Source: Parelaphostrongylus tenuis
Lineage: Eukaryota; Nematoda; Chromadorea; Rhabditida; Metastrongylidae
NCBI GenBank assembly: GCA_019055375.1
Contig: JAHQIW010005857.1
Location: 1-64,000, forward strand
Direction of reading: 5' to 3'
DNA: 64,000 bases
Both the position numbers and the translations under genes were made by a program. The number at the start of each line of letters is the position of its first letter. Positions within the stretch are counted from its first letter, which is position 1. Positions 1 to 10,235 of the stretch are shown in pieces. The notes under the pieces are model-generated. The model saw nothing but the letters and a program-made list of their open reading frames with translations. It ran no database searches and was not told where the DNA came from.

Positions 1-151
1 TATCATCTATTATTGATGTTTTTCATATTATTCTCATTTGACATTACTACTATTATCAAATTCAACTAACACTGGCTGTTAGTTAATCTGTAGACAACCA
101 TTTCGTCAACTGCTTTTGAATCTCGCTGTAAACATTCAATTATTGTTGTAA

Positions 152-195
152 GAGAACGGATTCGACGCGGCATCGACCTCATCATCAGTGTGCCC
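152..195 (-). ncRNA. Second, divergent hammerhead-like motif
   Basis: The minus strand reads CTGATGA (188 to 182), then a GC-rich hairpin candidate, then a GAATC box. It points away from the plus-strand motif at 277-320. The counterpart in the right arm is at 4095-4130 on the plus strand. The core is imperfect, so this is a motif call rather than a demonstrated ribozyme. Confidence 0.3.
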
Positions 196-276
196 CACGC
201 GGACACACTGAACCCTAACTTTTCACCGGCAACGGGGGAGAAGAGGGAAATCAGAGTGGGGTTAAGTGTGGCTGTG

Positions 277-320
277 CAGCACTGATGAAGCAGGCGATAC
301 CGCCAAAGCGTTCATGTGCC
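277..320 (+). ncRNA. Hammerhead-like motif in inverted repeat 1
   Basis: CTGATGA at 282-288 is followed by a GGCG...CGCC hairpin, then AAAGCGTT, then GTGCC, which can pair with a GGCAC-like 5' flank. This layout resembles a type I hammerhead, but the GAAA box reads AAAG here and no proper NUH cleavage triplet flanked by stem I is evident. The related copy at 17907-17949 has GAAA and a five-base-pair stem II. It is probably a decayed ribozyme carried by the repeat. Confidence 0.4.
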
Positions 321-818
321 ATTGACGTTATAAACCACGAAAAAAGCTTTAAACATTCTCAGAGGCTCTATTTTCGTTGTTTACTGACTTATAACACTTA
401 GACGGTCCGTGCTTCACGAATTAGCGCGAGCCACTGCATATTTTCCATTCGTCTCTTCTTCTCACTATTGTCGTCCCCAGTGATGATACGAACTTAAGCA
501 TCGCCAGCTACCGGAGAGGTTTGTGGCCTGTGAAAAATCTACAGCAGCGAGTACAGCTGAATAGTTGTTCCAAAAAACACACGTCCGCCCAACATGTGAG
601 AGCAGCCGTCCTCGGAACCGATGTGCATCCACGCGCGGACTTCACTCGTATAGTTCGTCTTGTTCATTTATTCGTCTGATCTCTATAATTAACTATTCTA
701 CTGGAATATTGTTACGTAATACCACTTCATATTATTAATATTCCCTATAGCTTACTTTATCAAATACTATCTCTTTTTAACAGCATATGTGGTGGCAGTG
801 GTTATAAGGGGCTCCGCA

Positions 819-1790
819 CCTCAGTACTAAAGTTTATTATGATGGAGAAGATTGACGTTTTTGCCCTCACGATGCGTTGTTCAACTTCACAATGAATTTT
901 TTTTCTCTTTCCAAGCAATTAACTTTGATTGTGCAAATTGATGTGCTAGGAAATATACAGTTCATCGTTAGAGAGATTTCTATAAAAGTACTTCTGGTAG
1001 TGAAACAAACGCCTAGTCATTTCAAATCTCTAACTGGACTACCATTCAAAAAATTGTGTGTGGACCTCTGTGATTGTGTGGATCTATTCACCTTGTTTAT
1101 TCAACAATCAACCATACGTATAACGATCAAACATATCACATTCATATATATATATAAGATATATCATATTGATATATACTTGCAATGCATGTACAAAAAC
1201 AAATGTGGCACATATACTTATGTTGTATATACATATAATCATGTAAACAGCAATGTGTACAATAATTTGACCTACTAGAAATGCTAGTACCTCCCAAATA
1301 GTTTATTTATGTCTAACACGCTTTGAGAACAGAGAATTTCTTGAATAGCATCAAAAACATCGTACATCCAACTAAGAGTGGCTTGTTACAATGATTGCAT
1401 CTAATACGTGTATTTTTTATGCATGATCTAAAGAATAGCTATAACCTACATTTTTATTCAATGCATTTCCATTGCACTCGATGCAGCCGTTCTACGCTCT
1501 TCGGAGACGCCTTATCGAGGACGTGGCTAGATCTACGGGTTAGGAGGATTAGGTCGTCTCAAAATAGCTAATATATAGTCGCCGCCTCAACCTTTGATTT
1601 GGGTATTTTCCTCGCAGGTTGCGGTACAGTATCCGTGAATTCTTGAGTGAGTATGTGCATGATAAGTGGAATAGTAGACGTACACACGTAGAGTACGAAA
1701 TCTACAAATTGCGAAGCTAACAACGAGCAAAATGCTTTCATCATTTATTAGTCCTCCTGAGGAATGGTGATATGGCAGCTATTTGGTCAG
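819..1790. other. AT-rich spacer, no recognised gene
   Basis: This is part of the spacer of inverted repeat 1. It contains runs of TATATA (about 1145-1235) and scattered short open frames without codon bias, splice sites or recognisable homology. I see nothing functional that I can support. Confidence 0.5.
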
Positions 1791-1815
1791 TTTGGCTCTA
1801 CCAGGCGACTTTCGC

Positions 1816-2061
1816 CTAGTTGTACATCACGACGAGTTCAGACTTGTCCGTTGCAAGGATATTTGGCAGTGCCGTGAGCTGTTTGAAAGCATTGTTGGCG
1901 TCTCTTTCGTCCTTGAACTGCAGAACCATAACGTCATTTTGATTCTTCATAGCTTTCCACTCTCCTTTTCGCAGTTTTCCTTCCATGAACCTCCTTAGGC
2001 AAGTCTTTCCTGTTCCTTCTGCATATTCCGGTAAATGTATGTATTGCTTTGCAGCAGACTC
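1816..2061 (-). CDS. Possible coding exon, unrecognised protein
   Basis: An 81-codon open frame on the minus strand ends in TAG at 1816-1818 and is closed upstream by a TGA at 2062-2064. The translation has a normal globular composition (charged and hydrophobic residues mixed, e.g. KNQNDVMVLQFKDERDANNA), and the stretch is richer in GC than its surroundings. A possible acceptor (cttcag) lies just upstream on the minus strand near 2075. However, the frame immediately after that acceptor differs, so the exon model is uncertain. I do not recognise the family. It could be the last exon of a host gene or a relic of one captured in the spacer of inverted repeat 1. Confidence 0.3.
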   Translation of the reverse strand, partial: ESAAKQYIHLPEYAEGTGKTCLRRFMEGKLRKGEWKAMKNQNDVMVLQFKDERDANNAFKQLTALPNILATDKSELVVMYN

Positions 2062-2228
2062 TCAGATAGGGCGCCGCTGAAGTACCAGTATAAAATTCTC
2101 AACATATAGGATATCTTGCATAGAATGTATAACAACATCACAGCAATATACCACATACCCTACATATACATACCTGTGGCAGACATACATATATACAAAA
2201 TAAATGTGTGTAATTCTCATGCCGCAGG

Positions 2229-2564
2229 TTAGACATTGAAAGGACGGGGCGGCCCGTGCCTTTTTTCTGTGTTGATGAACTTTTGTAAACTTATGGTCTT
2301 GTGAGGTGAATCGTGGAAATGGGAACTAGAGGAGTCACAAAAATTGTCTTGAGAGAAATCAACTGAAAATACGTCGGGTACAGGAATTAGTGCTCTTGGT
2401 GTCATGAGTCGCCATTTGTTCTTAGGCGAACGAAAAGTTCTATGTTCATTATTCACTTTCTTTTCATTCATTTGGAATTCATTAGTGGTTGTGTATGAAG
2501 ATTTGTTGTTTGATGATGAATATGACCAAAATGATTCTGAATATATGTAGGATGAACATAACAA
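2229..2564 (-). CDS. Possible exon, serine-rich open frame (111 codons)
   Basis: An open frame of 111 codons ends in RPFNV and a TAA stop at the low-coordinate end. It is rich in Ser, Asn and Phe/His and includes a TPRALIPVPDVF stretch. A partly overlapping plus-strand frame (about 2460-2700) also looks protein-like, so the coding strand is not settled. No splice sites decide the matter. Unrecognised; it may be chance or a fragment of a host gene. Confidence 0.2.
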   Translation of the reverse strand: MLCSSYIYSESFWSYSSSNNKSSYTTTNEFQMNEKKVNNEHRTFRSPKNKWRLMTPRALIPVPDVFSVDFSQDNFCDSSSSHFHDSPHKTISLQKFINTEKRHGPPRPFNV

Positions 2565-2759
2565 TGCCCAGTACCAGTTCGAAATATCATCTTATACTAC
2601 GTATATGCCTTTTTCCCTCAAGATTCGCAGCTCCAGGGGAAATACTGCCATTGTTCCTACCACAACAAGTTCCATGGATGTCTCTTCTTTCATATTTGAT
2701 CATTTACTGCAGACAAAATTCCCTCTAGTATCGATGAATATCCATATGTCATTGGAAAA

Positions 2760-3100
2760 CTTACCACAACCTCATCGCCGCAGCCGCGTATGTAGCACGC
2801 GGAGTGCGGCGCGACGAGCAGGATTTCAACCTAGTTGCTACCGTGCTGATTTTCCCGGCCTGAGACAGGCACAGATCACTCATTCACTGACTCTACGCAT
2901 TTGGTCTTCAGTCAATAATTGAAAGAACTAAGACATTTAAACGGTGAGTGCTTCAACATGAAGCTTTTTACTATGCTATCCAAAACGTTTCTTACGTTAT
3001 CTGCAGGCATTATGGAGTTTTTAGATTAAGTGGATTGTGCATCAATTTGATCTTTCTATGCTTTGAAGAAGGCAAACCTCACCGAAACGTTAGCCAGTAT
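2760..3100 (+). pseudogene. Penelope-like element 3' end (endonuclease C-terminus plus 3' UTR)
   Basis: The end of the PLE reading frame is recognised by comparison with the better copy at 15150-16790. Both have a frame ending in FPA and a stop just before a shared 3' region. They then share a 3' UTR that carries the string GAAACGTTAGCC at about 3083-3094. Only the last part of the endonuclease region is present. This is the first segment of the 3.4 kb block duplicated at 16.4-19.9 kb. Confidence 0.6.
3060..3094 (+). ncRNA. PLE 3' hammerhead motif (decayed)
   Basis: TTTGAAGA, then AGGC...CACC, then GAAAC-GTT-AGCC. It matches the motif at 16647-16683 but has lost part of stem I and of stem II. 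Its position downstream of the PLE stop codon agrees with the hammerhead motifs reported in Penelope-like retroelements. Probably inactive. Confidence 0.5.
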
Positions 3101-3419
3101 ATCAATATTGTATTGTTTGTGGTGCATTACTACACTGTATTATTGTACTGTAGCATTTGTATTAAGTAAATGATGTTATTGACGCCTCGTGAATGCTTAA
3201 GAGAAGAAATTTGTCGTTCAATCCAACTATGCTGCGGTTAATAAATAGTCGGGTTCTGTTAACTAATCTTCTTATTCGCTCGTAAGACAAGGGGTTGTTT
3301 GAAATTCCAGTCGGAACATTCTATACTTGTACTCCTTCAAATCTCCGCCCCATTCTTACTTGCAATCTTCACTTTCCACGAATTGCTCACGTCCTTGATG
3401 TTCACACTTGTCTGTATTT

Positions 3420-3500
3420 TCTCGGTAACAGTTTACATACCCCGGAAGGATGGATGGCTTGGTGATCCATTGGCGAGATCGCAGAACGGATCTTGTGTGC
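3420..3500 (-). repeat. SINE family B remnant
   Basis: The stretch around ccccggaaggatggatggcttggtgatcca matches, on the minus strand, the head of SINE family B as seen near 22160-22205 and 39205-39240. It is truncated. The corresponding relic in duplication copy 2 lies within 17188-17385. Confidence 0.5.
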
Positions 3501-3974
3501 AATGCGGAGCCCCTATAACCACTGTACCACATATGCTATTAAAAAGAGATAGTATTGATATAGTAGCTAAAGGGAAATTATTAATATTAAGTAGTATTAG
3601 GTAATAATAATTCCAGTTAAATAGTAATTATAGAGATCAGACGACAAATGAACAAAACGAAACTATAGAGTGAACTCCGCGTGGATGCACTCGGTCCCGA
3701 GGACGGCTGCTCACATGTTGGGCGGACGTGTTTTTTGGAACAACTATTCGACTGTACTCGCTGCCTTAGATTTTTCACGGCACAAACCTTCCGATAGCTG
3801 CAATGCTTGAGTCGCATCATCACTGGGGACGACAATAGTGAGAAGAACAGACGAATGGAAAATATGCAGTGCGCATTTCGTGAAGACGGACCGTCTAAGT
3901 GTTTAAGTCAGTAAACAACGAAAATTGAGCCTCTGAGAATGTTTTAAAGCTCTTTTCGTGGTTTATACGTCAAT

Positions 3975-4017
3975 GGCACATGAACGTTTTGGCGGTATCG
4001 CCTGCTTCATCAGTGCC
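3975..4017 (-). ncRNA. Hammerhead-like motif in inverted repeat 1, right arm
   Basis: Read on the minus strand: GGCA, CTGATGA (4013 to 4007), a hairpin with GGCG/CGCC, an AAAAC box, GTT, and GTGCC, which pairs with the 5' GGCAC. All core elements except the first base of GAAA are present. There is a three-base offset before stem II, and the 3' side of stem I is not directly adjacent to GTT, so activity is doubtful. Confidence 0.4.
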
Positions 4018-4094
4018 ACAGCCACACTTAACCCCACTTCATATTTCCTTTTCTCCCCGCTGCCGGTGAAAAATAGGGTTCAGTGTGTCGCGTG

Positions 4095-4130
4095 TGGCAC
4101 TGATGATGAGATCAATACCGCCGAATCGTT
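4095..4130 (+). ncRNA. Divergent hammerhead-like motif
   Basis: GGCA followed by CTGATGA at 4100-4106, then a hairpin candidate ending CCGCC, then GAATCGTT. It faces away from the minus-strand motif at 3975-4017. The GAAA box reads GAAT. Confidence 0.3.
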
Positions 4131-4281
4131 CTCTTACATCATTGTTGAATGTTTACAGACGAGATTCAAAAGCAGTTGACGAGATGGTTGTCTACAGATT
4201 AACTAACAGCAGTGTTAGTTGAATTTGATAATAGTAGTAATGTCAAATGAGAATAATATGAAAAACATCAATAATAGATGA

Positions 4282-5235
4282 TAATGAAGGGAATCTTCAA
4301 CGCCCTAAAAACATTTCATATGGATAGAAACGAATGCAGTGTTCTCATATGGATTCATTTCACAAAAAGTAAGTATAAGCAAGCTATTTCGAAAGAAGAA
4401 TAAAAACAACACAGAAAAAATTTTGCAAAACTGACAGCATCTGCGATAACGACCAGTGCATCCACAGCAACACACAGCATACTTCCCAGACACCAACTTG
4501 ACATGGTCTGGAAGATTAGGCGAGGGTCCTAAAAAAGAGAATGATTGTCGACCTTTCGCATTTGTGCACTGACCGTGATTGTTGTTTGAGGACGCCAAAG
4601 ATAAGTCGTAATTAATGTTTTAGGCAGAATTCAACGAACCATATTGTGTAGTCACTATGCCAGTTAGCAGGTGACAAGCAGTGAAAGAAACATTCTGAAA
4701 ACAACACTGAATATTGTTCAATATCTGCCACCGAAGTGCTCGTTTATTTTGACTATAGATCTATAAAGTCCAGCTAATGGAGAACTGCGTTGTTTAAAGG
4801 AGTAAAAGCGGTGTTCGCCTCTCAAAATCAATGCTGCTTAGAATTTTAGTGCACATCCTTGAGGAAATCGCCAATGATATTTATAGTAAAAGCACATTTA
4901 TTACGTCCCTTTTTGGAAAAAAAAGTATTTCCTAAGCAAATCACTTTCTTCTTGTATGGCGTATATTCAGTTGACGAGGAAAAGTACAATTTCTACTCCT
5001 CGAAATTGCCTATTTGCGAAATCAAACAGTAATTCAGAAATATATCTTGGATGGAGCAACATTATTAATTTTGGTGTTGGTGCAGAGTCTAGAAATCATA
5101 ATTCTCTCGTGGGTTTGAGTTGGATGTCCCCGTATGTCTGCAATCTTTCTACATAGTCTGTTGACTGAATTTTTGTCGGCGGACAGTAAAGTAGCAGACT
5201 CTGCATAATTGCAGTCGGTTTACTTATTGCCTATA
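4282..5235. other. Repeat-internal DNA, no recognised gene
   Basis: The stretch aligns with 18180-19100 of duplication copy 2, for example at the CTGACAGCAT and CATCCACAGCAACACACAGC tracts near 4430-4478 and 18323-18378. Short open frames on both strands are not conserved between the copies. It is interior DNA of the duplicated block. Confidence 0.6.
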
Positions 5236-5237
5236 TA

Positions 5238-5480
5238 AGGGCTTCTTGATAAAGTGGTTGTGATGCTTGTCAAGGCGCGCGCAGGCTAAACCCTGCTCCC
5301 TAACACTCTCCGGCAGTCAACAAGGGGCACCCTACGGAAAGGTACAGCCAGTGTACCTTGGGATTGCTGGGAACCGTGGCTCAAAAGTGCTCCACGGAAT
5401 TCAAGAAGAAGAAAGAGTGAATTGAATGCTAAAAGTACTGTAACCGCACAGTGATAAAGACACTCTGAAGAAGGACCGAT
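5238..5480 (+). mobile_element. SINE family A copy 1 (tRNA-derived)
   Basis: The head resembles a tRNA: a box A-like AAGTGGTTGTGATG, a box B-like GGCTAAACCCTG about 35 bases later, then a CGGCAGTCAACAAG body and an AAAAGTACTG...CGCACA tail. Five copies with the same order occur here: 5238, 6461, 19110, 23184 and 42952. The first and third belong to the direct duplication. Confidence 0.6.
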
Positions 5481-6230
5481 AAAATGAAGTGTCAAATTTG
5501 CGAATATAAACAATGATATCATAACGGACGATTTTATGGAAAAAGGTTGCAAAAATAAGAGAGGAGTAAACTATGCGATTGTTATGAACAATTAAAATGC
5601 TTTTATTCAGCCCTTGTGTTTGAAAGTGAAACATTTTCAAGTAACATAGACTGAACTAGAAGACGTTATCTGAAAAGGTGAAAAGAAGAAAGACGACCGT
5701 TGTATAGCGTGGTATTCAAGAGATTTATCCAAAGCAGCTTTGACTGATCTACCAAGTGAAAACTAAGAATCTCGTCGAGTTAAGACTATTTTGCCATATC
5801 CGGTTTGGTTCATCGGCAATCAAAAAGGCAGGTGGAAGCATGTGAGGAAGATTAAAGGCACAGGAATGTCATTGACTGTGTGTTTGGTAGAAAGTGGAAA
5901 ATACAGCAGTAATAGAAGCTTTATACATTGATCAGTGGCACCTCTCAATGTTATCAGTCCTTGAGAGATGAGCTAATGCGTCTCCAATTTTTAACTTCTT
6001 TTCAAGGTGGCGGAATGGTTATCTGACCTATATATTGACCCATAGTGGCCTATAGATGCAATACTTTATTAATTCCGCTAATACCCAGACATGTCTAGCA
6101 CCGTTCAACGAGCACGGAGCGAAAAAGGGCTTTAACGCGGGACCGAGCCATTGAGCATCGTCTAATTCATCATGTGTATTACAGAGCACCTATATTGTTA
6201 TTGCAAGTATAGGCAAGTTGTACATCAAAA
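5481..6230. other. Tail of the duplicated block, unrecognised
   Basis: Aligns with about 19360-19930. A faint plus-strand resemblance to an RTE reverse transcriptase (VEN-AVIEAL near 5905) is seen in one copy only and is not enough for a call. The SINE-A copy at 6461 lies 230 bases further on. Confidence 0.4.
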
Positions 6231-6460
6231 TGTTCGCAAGAAAATGCACAATCAAACGCTACCAAATTTTACTTTTGTTGGAGGATTTGTTGCCTATTTC
6301 TCAGTTTTCACAAACTTATGAAACGACATAAAATTTACATTATCAAGTGTCGCAATACTATTGCTATTGAATTTATTATTACTACTTATTATTATTAAAA
6401 TGTGCCATTATTTCAGGTAAATGATTTTTATTGCTTTTTGAATGTAAATTAAAAAGAAAA

Positions 6461-6660
6461 GGGGCACGGTCGATTGTTGTGATGCTCCACGCGAGGCGGG
6501 GTTCTTCAATCACAAAAGGTCTGCGGCAGTAAACAATAAACGTCCTATGAAAAGCCTCAATTAGGCTTATTTTGAGATCGCCAGAACACGTGCTCAACCA
6601 GCTACGAGGTTTAATGCTAAAAGTACTGGGACTCGCACGATGAGGAAGAGTGTAGAACCC
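6461..6660 (+). mobile_element. SINE family A copy 2
   Basis: Starts ggggcacggtcgattgttgtgatgc and keeps the body motif with a CGTCCTATGAAA stretch and the tail AATGCTAAAAGTACTGGGAC near 6615. The poly-A rich flank at 6451-6460 may belong to the target site. Truncated relative to the copy at 42952. Confidence 0.6.
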
Positions 6661-6734
6661 ATCAAAAAGAGTAAAAATTTCCTATTATTATTATATTTTA
6701 TGTATATGATACTATAGATCACGTGCGAAGCATT

Positions 6735-7012
6735 ATTAGAGTTGCTCTGCGGCTCAGCTGACCGATCAATTGGTGGTCGCTGGTTCGACCCACGCTGAAA
6801 GCTCGGCAAATTCTCTTACTTCATGGGACAAGCTGGCAGTAGATTTGTCCAAGCGGACAGCAGCACTGACTTGATACATAGGAGGAGACTGCGAGTCATT
6901 GTAGAGGCTAAATATGCATTCAGCTTAGACGAAGCTTGTAATTGAAGTCGAATGCATGGCGCAACCCTAAGGGATTGATCGACGCCGAGAGCTTTAGCTT
7001 TATCCTTTTATT
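6735..7012 (+). mobile_element. SINE family B copy 1
   Basis: A pol III box B-like GGTTCGACC at 6782-6790 is followed by the shared body: a (GGACAAG)-type stretch, CAGCACTGACT, GCGAGTCATTGTA, ATGCATTCA, GAATGCATGGCGCA, and CGCCGAGAGCTTTAGCTTTATCCTTTTAT at the 3' end. The same order is found at 35518 and 39180 (plus) and at 21968 and 17188 (minus). The tRNA-like head is degraded here. Confidence 0.7.
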
Positions 7013-10005
7013 TCAGATATAAAAATTATGTAATTAGACTTGTGGACAAACGAAGGTAATTGTGCTAATGGTCACGCAGTGAGGGAAAATAAATCCATCT
7101 ACATCGCTGCACCACACCCATGACCGGTTCGATGAGTATATTTACCATACGACGCCGTGTTCTTTATATCTTACATCAATATCGTAGCTTGCCTTATTCC
7201 GCAACGTATTCTAAGTGTAACAAAATGCTAACGACACATGGAAGATTATTCTCATATCTTATTTTGCGAGAAGCAAAAAAAAATATCTGAGGTGGATCGC
7301 TCACGTGCTACTCATTTGGATTTTAATTTTCAAATGCATCATTATTGAATTAGATATGATGCTGAATTGTCTGGTTTTAAGGTGAACTGACTATGGCATT
7401 TTGAAATTTTCTAAAAAGATGAAGCTCCAACCTTACCACTATTTAAGCGACAGGTGTTAGCGTACTGATACAAAAATCCTTGTTGGCTATATGATACCAT
7501 TAGTAGAGATTATGTAGCAACACCAAAAGTAAAAGCGCCCAGAGAATTCTTATTAAAACCCTGTGTCCACTGGAAAAGGCCTTTATAAATCGTTTTCAAA
7601 AAAAACACTCGCCTTCCGGAGTGGTTGATACTATGCACAGCAAGCTCCAAGAACGTTAATGGCCGCTGAAAATCCAGTATTTGTTGAATACATGGTCTGT
7701 TGGCAGATTCTTCCCGATTCACCTACAATATAGTAATGCGCCGAGCAAAGTCTATTCTGACTAAAAGAGCATGCTTGGAATCCATCAGGTATTGACATAT
7801 TTTGTTTCTGCATTCCGTTTTTACTTGCATGACTCTCTGAATATCGTGATTCAAGATTTAATGCTAGCATTAATGAACTGACTTGTTCAAGGATATCAAG
7901 GTATAGGAGCAAATGAAGGCAACAATAAAAAGGCCCATGCCTAGACGTCAAGCTGCTTGTTGATTTTTTTGCAACTAAACTAGATATTCTTTTTTCGTTT
8001 CTCGTATCATCTTTGAAAAGTTTCCAAGCGTTTTGTTTTTCTGAATATCCATTTTTCCGCTGTGGATTTGTTAGGGCTTGTCGGTTACTAAGAAAATTTA
8101 TTTATAGAAGCCACTAGTGATCTTGGGGCGATGAGATGAAGCCAAATTTGTGTTGAATAAGGAATCGTGATGCAGTTACACGGTGGCAAATCAGGTTTCA
8201 TCAATGGCAGATAAACGATAGCAAATCACATTATTGTCACCGTTTTTACGCCACTTATACCCATCAATTAGAGCACGAGAAAGCGTGTCTTTGTTTTGGG
8301 CGTGGCAGTATGGAATTGACCAATGATTGCGTAGTATGCTTGCAAAGCGTTGGTGAGTGTGAACAGTTTAGAATTATACTGTGCATTCTTAAATTATCCC
8401 GCCATATGATTCAATCTACAAAGCATTAGGATAGATCGGTGCTCACTTATTGCATAAGAAGGTCAAACAAATTCAATCATCAAGCTTCATAGAGTTATTT
8501 CAAAGCATATGCATGGATTGATAATGGCTTGCATTGTATCATGCTTGTGGTTCTAATCTCCAAGACAGAATTTATCCTTGTTTTTGTTAGCATAGTGATC
8601 AAAACTGAAATAACATGAATCAAGTTATTGAACTATGTAAGACTGTGAGAAACTGCTTGCTCTGAAGGAGAAGTTACCCTTCAGTGGATTTAATATCGCA
8701 TTTTATCCTGCAAAGCCGCATGTTCTCTTCGTTAGCAAGCTAGAAAATTGGCTTTTAGAAATTCACATTTCAGTTTGATTTTCGAGTACAGTGTTAAACA
8801 TTTCCAACAGCACTGATCATTTAGCGGGCAAGCGAGATGAGCGAACGAGGAGAAGTCTCGAAAAGTATGACAGTATTTGAAAAGTATTCAGTGGCGGCAA
8901 ACATCTGTCACTACCATTGATTAGCAAGGAGACCTTTCGCGCGTCGAAATACTATGTACAGAACAACTTTACTCGTTCCCCGGTATGTGCACCATTGCAC
9001 AAGTTGACTGATGTGATCAGGAAACAAATTTTAAATCAGCGTATTGCTATTTATCGATATCCACTTTCACATGTTCCAGTTTCGGCATTATCAAAAATTC
9101 TTTCGGAAGCATTAATGACTATCTTTGACTAGCCTTAAATCCTTCTTAACTTGTTCTCGTACTCATGTGAATGTATCGTTTTCCTGATGGACCATATGAA
9201 GCGGTAAGAGTGCAGTGTTATCTCAGTCTTTTCAAAAGACATATTTCATTCGGTGACGTAAAAGCTCGTGAATTACCTCAGAGGCCTGAATGTTTTCTTA
9301 GTGTTTATGTCGCGCACACCATCTAAAATGCCTGCCAACATTCCACTCAACAAAAAATACTCTTGATTTGCAGTAATTTGGATAGTTATCTCCATTATTC
9401 CTCAACTACGACTATCACAATAGACGATAACTGATAGACAAGTGACGACTCATTAGCAGTGTGCCATAAATTTGCGCTACCATAGTATTCGTTCATAGTT
9501 TTTTTTATGAGATTCTATACAAACTCTTTCTCCAGTGTATTTTGATCTGAGCTCTAAACGCAGATTGCGGAAATCTGGGAATAGAGCATATACAAGAATG
9601 TTGCTTGAGAATATCTGAATTGAGCAGATTTACCCAAAATAATACTTTTTTAAGGATCGAAGGAAAAGGATGAGAACAGTTCTTGCACATATAAAGGTTT
9701 TCCAAACTTAAGAAAATTTTTAAAAAACACTTATGCGAGTGGAGTTATAATAAGCTTATCAATGAAGAAATCCCAGGATGCGGCAATGGTCAGCTTGGTG
9801 CTTGGTAAGAGTAATTTGGGGATTTTCAATTCTAACGTAGTTTGTTGTTTATGTTTGTTTCCTTATAATATCTACTTATTTCTTTAGTGGTAGTCCTTTA
9901 TCAGTAGTGTAAGGATAAAACGAGTCAGCGGTGTGGATGAAACGTCGGTTCACTCTGATCTGATGTCGACTATTTTGTATCTTCATCAACAATCCTCTAT
10001 GTATA
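7013..10005. other. 3 kb without a supported gene
   Basis: AT-rich single-copy-looking DNA. Short open frames at 7510-7951 (minus) and 8917-9132 (plus) have no splice context, no homology I recognise and no conserved copy in the window. I see no repeat family here. Confidence 0.5.
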
Positions 10006-10009
10006 TTCA

Positions 10010-10235
10010 TCATCTGTATCACCTGTCGCCCGTTCATCGTCAAATGAAATGAACCGGCCCCTAAAAAAACACTTCCATTTTCTTCTATCGCGTGCAGAGT
10101 AACATAGTGAGTCCTCATCTTTTTAGGGATTCAGGCATCATCCCTTTCTTCTGGGTTTTCATAATGATACCGGAACATCGCGTCAATGGCTCACCTGTGG
10201 AGCGCTTGATATGTGAAATCCAGTCCACAAAGGCT
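10010..10235 (-). mobile_element. RTE-A 3' end fragment
   Basis: The plus strand reads TGTATCACCTGTCG-CCCGTT, the complement of the 3' terminus of the RTE-A copies (see 60002-60030 and the end of the plus copy near 58905-58925). It is followed by matches to the coding tail (CTATCGCGTGCA, GGAGCGCTTGA). Only about 220 bp remain. It abuts a PLE endonuclease fragment on the same strand. Confidence 0.65.

Larger units (their letters stand above)
1..818 (+). repeat. Inverted repeat 1, left arm (partner at 3510-4281)
   Basis: Read on the opposite strand, this stretch matches 3510-4281 nearly throughout. For example, the first 25 bases are the complement of 4257-4281, and the segment ending ggggctccgc near 818 matches the segment near 3510. 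The arm may extend left of the window. A more diverged copy of the same unit lies at about 17545-18170 in the orientation of the right arm. The arm contains two hammerhead-like cores on opposite strands (152-195 minus, 277-320 plus). No protein-coding signal was recognised in it. Confidence 0.85.
3510..4281 (-). repeat. Inverted repeat 1, right arm
   Basis: Reverse complement of 1-818 (see that entry). It forms the second quarter of the 3.4 kb direct duplication. It holds hammerhead-like motifs at 3975-4017 (minus) and 4095-4130 (plus), separated by a short spacer that also carries a GTGGCAC/GTGCCAC complementary pair. Confidence 0.85.
2800..6200 (+). repeat. 3.4 kb direct duplication, copy 1 (copy 2 at 16400-19930)
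   Basis: The order of landmarks is the same in both copies: PLE C-terminus, hammerhead motif, 3' UTR, SINE-B remnant, inverted-repeat-1 unit, a GCAAAACTGACAGCAT tract, SINE-A, and an unrecognised 0.7 kb tail ending near 6190 and 19900. Divergence is substantial, with many substitutions and indels, so the duplication is old or the two are independent copies of one composite element. Confidence 0.75.

Noticed and set aside
877..1278. 133-codon plus-strand open frame
   Set aside because: It runs through a TATATA-rich tract, has the composition of translated AT-rich DNA (Ile, Tyr, Phe, Val), and lacks splice sites or homology.
2605..3169. Plus-strand frames of 105 and 73 codons
   Set aside because: They overlap the PLE 3' end and its 3' UTR in other frames, and the matching part of duplication copy 2 does not conserve them.
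5880..6000. RTE reverse transcriptase similarity in the tail of duplication copy 1
   Set aside because: Only a short VEN-AVIEAL-like string matches, and copy 2 does not support it.
7510..7951. Overlapping minus-strand frames of 70 and 106 codons
   Set aside because: No splice context, no repeat copy and no recognisable similarity. Consistent with chance.
8917..9132. 71-codon plus-strand frame
   Set aside because: Composition is plausible, but there are no splice signals or related copies to support it.
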